DNA of 64,000 bases. It comes from Pseudomonas prosekii. GTDB taxonomy: Bacteria > Pseudomonadota > Gammaproteobacteria > Pseudomonadales > Pseudomonadaceae. The position numbers were made by a program, and so were the translations under genes. The stretch covers positions 1,426,001-1,490,000 of the forward strand of contig NZ_LT629762.1 of assembly GCF_900105155.1 (NCBI RefSeq), written 5' to 3'. A model generated the notes under the pieces. The model searched no databases. It worked only from the letters and a program-made list of their open reading frames with translations, and had not been told where the DNA came from. How positions within the stretch are numbered: the first letter of the stretch is position 1; every line of letters begins with the position of its first letter. This document shows, in pieces, positions 59,881 through 64,000 of this stretch.

Positions 59881-61167
59881 TTAAACCTCGCCTATGGTTG
59901 ATTCTTGAATAGGGTCGCAAGCCTTATGTTCCGTGGCTTGTAGAGCATTTACCGAATTTTCGTTTCTACCGCCCTCCAACCCGTGAATCAGGGCAAAACC
60001 CTTCTGGTCTAAATGGGCGTGCCACAGTTCGAGGGCGGCGCGCTTGCGCTCCTCAACGGTGGTGTGGATGTAGGCCTGCACGTTGTGGCCCATGGCGTGG
60101 TTGATCAGCATCTCGCCGATCAGGAAGTCGATGCCGAGGTCTGCCCAGCCAGTGCGGGCCAACTTGCGCAGGTCGTGACTGCTCCACTCTCCCTTCCCTA
60201 GCCCGGTGAACACGGCGCTGGCCTGGCCTTCGCTCAGCGGTTTTCCGCTGTGGGAGCGAAACAGGCAATCACCGTCGTAATGGTTCGCCTGCTGCGTCTC
60301 GCGGTACCGGATTAGAAGGGTGCAGACCTGATCGGTCAGTGGGAGCGAGTGCTCGACGCGGGTCTTGGTATTGCCCACCGGCAGATACCAGGTGCGCTCG
60401 GCAAGGCTGATGTGCGACCACTGTGCTTTGCGGGTTTCACCGATGCGCGTGCCGTGGCAGAGCATCATCAAGGCGAGCATGGCCGGTTGTGGCTCCCTCC
60501 CCCACAGATCCTGCAGCTGGCTGAGCAACGCCTCGATCTGCACACCGCGAAGGCGTGCCGGTTTGGCCTTGATCTTGGTCTTGGAGAAGTCACTGAACTT
60601 GATGCCCGTCATCGGGTTGGAAGGGATCAGGCACAGCGTATGCGCCTGGCGGCACGCGACCACAAGCAGGCCGAAGATCAGCCGGACGAACTCAAGTGAT
60701 AGCGTCTCCTGAAGCGGCCACATCAACTGAGTGTCCAGGGTGCCATGACGCACATCCGCCAGCGGCAAATCACCCACGCGCGGGATAAGGTGGCAGGCGA
60801 TCGCGGACTTGCCCGTGGCCTTGCGCTTGTCGGAGAGGTTGCGGTCGCGGCTCATGCGGTCGGCGTACCACTTCAGCAGCTCGCCCAGTGTCGACCATGC
60901 CGATACGGTCGCCCCGGCTTGCGGATCCGCAGCCAGTTGCATGCGCAGATCAGGCAGTGCGGCCAGCACAGCCTTTGCCGACAGATCGGGATAGGCCCCG
61001 ATCCGGTTCCACTTCTTGCGCACCACCAAACTCCACGTCCCGCGTGGCCGCGCCTCGGTGAAACGGAAGTACAGGCCGGGGTGGCGAGGGTCGCGCATCA
61101 GCACGGCTGACGGATCATCGGCACGGCGACGAATCTCAGCGTCGGAGAAGGCAACGGCCAAAGTCAT
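59881..61167 (-). CDS. P4-type tyrosine recombinase inside the early region
   Basis: It is 428 residues. The N-terminal arm-binding domain (residues 1-80) precedes a core-binding domain (~90-190). The catalytic set is Arg241 (GTRIGE), His331-x-x-Arg334 (SHDLRKLART), His357 and His361, and Tyr366 (QAYIHT), followed by the P4-like ERKRAALELW. It appears intact. The ATG overlaps the VRR-NUC stop as ATGA. A phage integrase is normally next to attP, but this one is 26 kb from the left end and inside the nin-like gene run, so it may not be the phage's integrating enzyme. Confidence 0.88.
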   Translation of the reverse strand: MTLAVAFSDAEIRRRADDPSAVLMRDPRHPGLYFRFTEARPRGTWSLVVRKKWNRIGAYPDLSAKAVLAALPDLRMQLAADPQAGATVSAWSTLGELLKWYADRMSRDRNLSDKRKATGKSAIACHLIPRVGDLPLADVRHGTLDTQLMWPLQETLSLEFVRLIFGLLVVACRQAHTLCLIPSNPMTGIKFSDFSKTKIKAKPARLRGVQIEALLSQLQDLWGREPQPAMLALMMLCHGTRIGETRKAQWSHISLAERTWYLPVGNTKTRVEHSLPLTDQVCTLLIRYRETQQANHYDGDCLFRSHSGKPLSEGQASAVFTGLGKGEWSSHDLRKLARTGWADLGIDFLIGEMLINHAMGHNVQAYIHTTVEERKRAALELWHAHLDQKGFALIHGLEGGRNENSVNALQATEHKACDPIQESTIGEV

Positions 61168-61595
61168 GCAGCCACCACTGTAGGAGCGAGCCGGAGATAA
61201 GCGCGAATCTGCTCCATCGCATCGAAGTGGCCACGGCAAACCACGGCGAGATAACCCTGCTCGTTGAGTTTGCGAATGCGCTCGTGTTGGCTGGCCGAGA
61301 TGGCAGCATCGTTCGGCGGCGTGGCCTTGAACTCGATGTACAAGCCGAAGTACCCGCCGCGCGCCATCGTCAGCACCAAGTCAGGGATGCCGGCCACCAC
61401 GCCCTGCTGCTTCAGTTTCGCGGCTACTGCCTTGTGCCGGTGCCCGCCGTTTGGGACGTGATAGATCAGGTCGGCGACGGCCGGCATCCGCGCGCGGAGT
61501 TCGGCAATCAGCGCTGCCTGCTCAAGGCCTTCGCGGTCGATGGACTTGGCGCGAACCGGCTTCGTCTTGAACAGTCGCATGGCTGCGGGATTCAT
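61164..61595 (-). CDS. VRR-NUC domain nuclease
   Basis: It is 143 residues with HVPNGGHRHK, GVVAGIPDLVL and LYIEFKA, the catalytic pattern (N/E..PD..ExK) of the VRR-NUC nucleases. It takes the place of nin-region nucleases (RusA/NinG). Overlaps on both sides by ATGA. Confidence 0.87.
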   Translation of the reverse strand: MNPAAMRLFKTKPVRAKSIDREGLEQAALIAELRARMPAVADLIYHVPNGGHRHKAVAAKLKQQGVVAGIPDLVLTMARGGYFGLYIEFKATPPNDAAISASQHERIRKLNEQGYLAVVCRGHFDAMEQIRAYLRLAPTVVAA

Positions 61596-61705
61596 CGGTG
61601 TTCACCACGCGCTTTCCGGTACCGGCGATCAATCAGGCCGCACAGCTCCCGGATCGCCCAACAGGCCAGGACCAAAACTAGAAGAAAAGACTTTGGCTCG
61701 ATCAT
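61592..61705 (-). CDS. 37-residue membrane peptide
   Basis: A tiny gene filling the DUF1364 / VRR-NUC gap: MIEPKSFLLVLVLACWAIRE, then a basic end (DRRYRKARGEHR). Its ATG overlaps the upstream stop by ATGA and its TGA overlaps the next ATG by ATGA. Such packing on both sides argues that it is translated. One membrane helix; function unknown. Confidence 0.6.
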   Translation of the reverse strand: MIEPKSFLLVLVLACWAIRELCGLIDRRYRKARGEHR

Positions 61706-62004
61706 GTTGCCCCCTTTACGGTCAGAATTCCGGCCCGGATCAAGGCCTCATGTGTTTCGGCGATCGCGCGCGGCATGTCCTGCCAATCCACGTCGCCGGC
61801 GCCGCGACCGTCGATGACGTCATGGCATGCGCAGCAGGCATAAACCGCGACAGTGTCGAAGCCCTTCATGCCCATGCCCTTCTGGCCGCAAGGTAGATGC
61901 GCGAGCACGGTGGTGGCTGGGTTGAAGTTGCAGACGCCAGGCAGGCGGACCGTGCAGTCTTGGCCGTTCGCCGAGGCGCGGAGTTTCTTTGACGTCACCT
62001 TCAT
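61702..62004 (-). CDS. DUF1364 family HNH-like protein
   Basis: It is 100 residues with CTVRLPGVCN, HLPCGQKGMGMK, and YACCACHDVIDGR, the cysteine/histidine pattern of DUF1364, which has an HNH-like core and occurs in phage nin regions. It overlaps DUF3310 upstream by ATGA. Confidence 0.83.
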   Translation of the reverse strand: MKVTSKKLRASANGQDCTVRLPGVCNFNPATTVLAHLPCGQKGMGMKGFDTVAVYACCACHDVIDGRGAGDVDWQDMPRAIAETHEALIRAGILTVKGAT

Positions 62005-62219
62005 TCCGGCGCGCTCGCCTGCTCAAGCTCGATCAACAGCTCGAGGAAGTGCTTTGCCTTCTCCAAATCGGCGATACCGCCCTTGTCTCGCCACCGCGTC
62101 ACATACTTGATGACACTACCCTCAGCGAACGGGATGCCGTTGGCGTGGATGTATTCAATCGGCTGAATCTTCAGCGACTTGTAATGGCCGCCCGATACCT
62201 GCTTTTCGAGTGCGCTCAT
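62001..62219 (-). CDS. DUF3310 small phage protein
   Basis: It is 72 residues with QVSGGHYKSLKIQPIEYIH and the GSVIKYVTRWRDKGG motif. This motif is shared with T7 gp1.7-like nucleotide kinases and DUF3310. Enzyme activity here is not established. It starts on the last base of the dnaB stop. Confidence 0.82.
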   Translation of the reverse strand: MSALEKQVSGGHYKSLKIQPIEYIHANGIPFAEGSVIKYVTRWRDKGGIADLEKAKHFLELLIELEQASAPE

Positions 62220-63589
62220 CAGAACCTCTCCTTGCTCGCATAGCGATCGGCCATGCTGGTGACTTTCGCGGCCTTTGGCGGCTCTACCCAGCCCGCTGCC
62301 AACTGCTCGAATCGACTGTATTGGCCGAGGAATGCCGTTCGCACGGTGCCGGTTTCGATGTCCCGGCCTTTGCCGATGATTATTTCGGCGATACCCTTGG
62401 CTTCGCTGTGTTCGTGGTAAACCTCGTCTCGGTACACGAACAGAATGATGTCGGCGTCTTGCTCGATGGCGCCGGACTCGCGAAGGTCCGAGTTCAGCGG
62501 CCGCTTGTTCGGACGCTCCTCACACTTGCGCGAAAGTTGGCTGAGCAGGATCACCGGCACACCCAGCTCCCGAGCCATGTTCTTGGCACTGCGGGTCATG
62601 TGGCTGACCTCCTGCTCACGGCTGAAGGTGCGCGAGTCAGATTCCATGAGCTGCAGATAGTCGATAACGATCAGATCCAGGCCGTGGCGGCGCTTGTGGC
62701 GGCGGGCAGCCGATCTGATCCGGTTAATAGTCATCGTTGGCCGGTCCGAGATGTACAGCTTCGAATGCTTGAGTTTTGCAGCAGCGCTCATCAACTCGGC
62801 GCCGTGGCTGTGGGGTGCTTTTCCGTTCTTGATCAGTTGCAGCGGAACACGGCCTTCGGACGCCATGAAGCGATCCATCAGTCCGGTGTTGTGCATCTCA
62901 AGGCTGAACACCATCACGCTTGCCGCTTCGCGGATAGCGGCGTTAGAAGCGATGTTCATGGCCAAAGTTGTTTTGCCCATCGCCGGACGACCAGCAATGA
63001 CGATCAGCTGCTCCGGCTTGAGCCCCTGCAGCTTTTCGTCCAGATCCGGAATTCCAGTGGGCAGGCCGTCGATACCCTCCCCGCGATCCGCTCGGGCCTG
63101 CAACACCTCAATGTAATCATCGAGAATATCCGCCGCCTTCAGCACCTCAGAGGTTGCCGATTGACCGTCGATTGCTTGGGCTTCGGCCTGCACCGCTGCG
63201 ACCTTGTCGGCAGTAGGCTGGCTGCTATGAGCGATTTCGTTGATCCGGACGCTCAACTCGATCATGGCCCGGTCAAGACTGCGCTCGCGAACAGTTGCGG
63301 CGTAGGAGGCTGCGTTGGCTGCACCAGGAGTGTTCTTGGTTACCTCGGCCGCATAGGCCACCGCATTGTCGCCACTGGGCAGTTCGCCGAGAAACAGACC
63401 AACCGTGACGGCGTCAGCGGGTTTGTTTTCGCTATGAAGGGCAAGAATTCCACGGTAAAGCGCGGCGTTGTCGTCGTAGTAAAAGTCATCGACGGTCAGG
63501 TCGGCGCTGAGAATGTCGATCAGTTCAGGACGAAGGAACATTGCCCCAAGAACGCCGTGTTCGGCCTCAACGCTATAGGGATCACGCAT
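62219..63589 (-). CDS. Replicative DNA helicase, DnaB-like
   Basis: Phage-encoded helicase. It is 456 residues from MRDPYSVEAEHGVLGAMFL: an N-terminal DnaB_N domain, a linker, then the RecA-like ATPase with Walker A GRPAMGKTTL (200-209) and Walker B LDLIVIDYLQLM. The upstream extension to 63631 overlaps the previous gene and is not used. It overlaps the replication protein's end by 8 nt, in the place where lambda has P. Confidence 0.93.
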   Translation of the reverse strand: MRDPYSVEAEHGVLGAMFLRPELIDILSADLTVDDFYYDDNAALYRGILALHSENKPADAVTVGLFLGELPSGDNAVAYAAEVTKNTPGAANAASYAATVRERSLDRAMIELSVRINEIAHSSQPTADKVAAVQAEAQAIDGQSATSEVLKAADILDDYIEVLQARADRGEGIDGLPTGIPDLDEKLQGLKPEQLIVIAGRPAMGKTTLAMNIASNAAIREAASVMVFSLEMHNTGLMDRFMASEGRVPLQLIKNGKAPHSHGAELMSAAAKLKHSKLYISDRPTMTINRIRSAARRHKRRHGLDLIVIDYLQLMESDSRTFSREQEVSHMTRSAKNMARELGVPVILLSQLSRKCEERPNKRPLNSDLRESGAIEQDADIILFVYRDEVYHEHSEAKGIAEIIIGKGRDIETGTVRTAFLGQYSRFEQLAAGWVEPPKAAKVTSMADRYASKERF

Positions 63590-64000
63590 GGTAGTTTCCC
63601 TCCACGACCTTGACGAAGTTACTCGGTGCAATCAGCCAGTCGAAGTTGCAGCGGAAAGGATTACCCCCGGAAGCGGACACCTCCCCCATCAGGAACTTGC
63701 TCGAACGCACAAGAGCGAAGTACTCAGCCCAGAACTGGAGATCCTGATGCACATCGCTTTCACTCCAGCGAGCGCCGATCTTGGCGATCCGATCCTTGGT
63801 CAACATCACGACTCGAGGAAACTCTGGAATCGTCTTGTTGAACAAATCGACGATTGCCTGAGTTGGGCATTTCGGCTTCGAAACTTTCGGCGGCTGCTCA
63901 TCGCCAACAAGAGGTGACGGTTCACTTGATGGTTCTATTACGGTTCTGGGTGCGGCTGCTGCGGGGGTTTCTGTCGTGAGCTGCGGGGGTGGTGGTGCGG
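63582..64000 (-). CDS. Phage replication protein O-like, C-terminal part (cut by edge)
   Basis: Open from the right edge to a TGA at 63582. The visible part begins with a proline/alanine-rich linker (APPPPQ..ETPAAAAP), then the globular end CPTQAIVDLFNKTIPEFPRV..IGARW..FWAEYFALV..FLMG..FDWLIAPSNFVKVVEGNY. This C-terminal domain is common to phage replication initiators placed before dnaB or dnaC genes. The N-terminal DNA-binding part lies outside the window. Confidence 0.8.
   Translation of the reverse strand, partial: APPPPQLTTETPAAAAPRTVIEPSSEPSPLVGDEQPPKVSKPKCPTQAIVDLFNKTIPEFPRVVMLTKDRIAKIGARWSESDVHQDLQFWAEYFALVRSSKFLMGEVSASGGNPFRCNFDWLIAPSNFVKVVEGNYHA

Overview
This window is chromosomal DNA from a Pseudomonas of the fluorescens group. 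The gene order eno-kdsA-pyrG-tilS-accA-dnaE-rnhB-lpxB-lpxA-fabZ-lpxD-ompH-bamA-rseP-dxr-cdsA-uppS-frr-pyrH-tsf-rpsB | map-glnD-dapC-Na+/H+ antiporter-(arsC-like) is the Pseudomonas order. REP/REPIN-type intergenic repeats support the same assignment. The genus is a firm reading; the species cannot be read from this window.

Region 1 (1-24.8 kb, all on the minus strand) is a dense housekeeping block. It covers glycolysis (eno, cut by the left edge), Kdo and lipid A synthesis (kdsA, lpxB/A/D), CTP/UMP supply (pyrG, pyrH), fatty acids and phospholipids (accA, fabZ, cdsA), isoprenoid and undecaprenyl phosphate (dxr, uppS), outer-membrane assembly (ompH/skp, bamA), envelope stress (rseP), replication and repair (dnaE, rnhB) and translation (tilS, frr, tsf, rpsB). 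Many neighbours overlap by ATGA, GTGA or TAATG junctions. rpsB has a long leader matching the t44/S2-leader pattern, and a strong hairpin separates rpsB from tsf.

Region 2 (25-33.8 kb) runs the other way with map, glnD and dapC. Next come a tandem pair of astacin-like (M12A) zinc metalloproteases without signal peptides, and a convergent CPA1-type antiporter. At 33.74 kb an arsC/yffB-like gene begins with its own start signals but breaks off after about 19 codons, at the conserved Cys-Asp. This is read as the left attachment junction of a prophage.

Region 3 (33.8-64 kb, running off the right edge) is a lambda/HK97-type siphovirus prophage, almost entirely on the minus strand. Read in transcription order (right to left) it has: replication protein O-like (partial), DnaB helicase, DUF3310, DUF1364, a 37-aa membrane peptide, a VRR-NUC nuclease, a P4-type tyrosine recombinase, a zinc-finger protein, a Q-like antiterminator, a pR'-like promoter with two tandem terminators, holin, Rz/Rz1 spanins, HNH nuclease, terminase, portal, protease, capsid, connectors, tail tube, G/GT chaperones (with a canonical GGGAAAG slippery site), tape measure, M, L, K, I, J, fibre proteins, and finally a SleB-type endolysin. 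Two extra genes (moron-like) break the canonical tail order. A LexA box drives a small coiled-coil gene at the left edge. Five near-identical hairpin-plus-T-run elements each sit 20-30 nt before the start codon of a late gene, a pattern the gene list alone does not explain.
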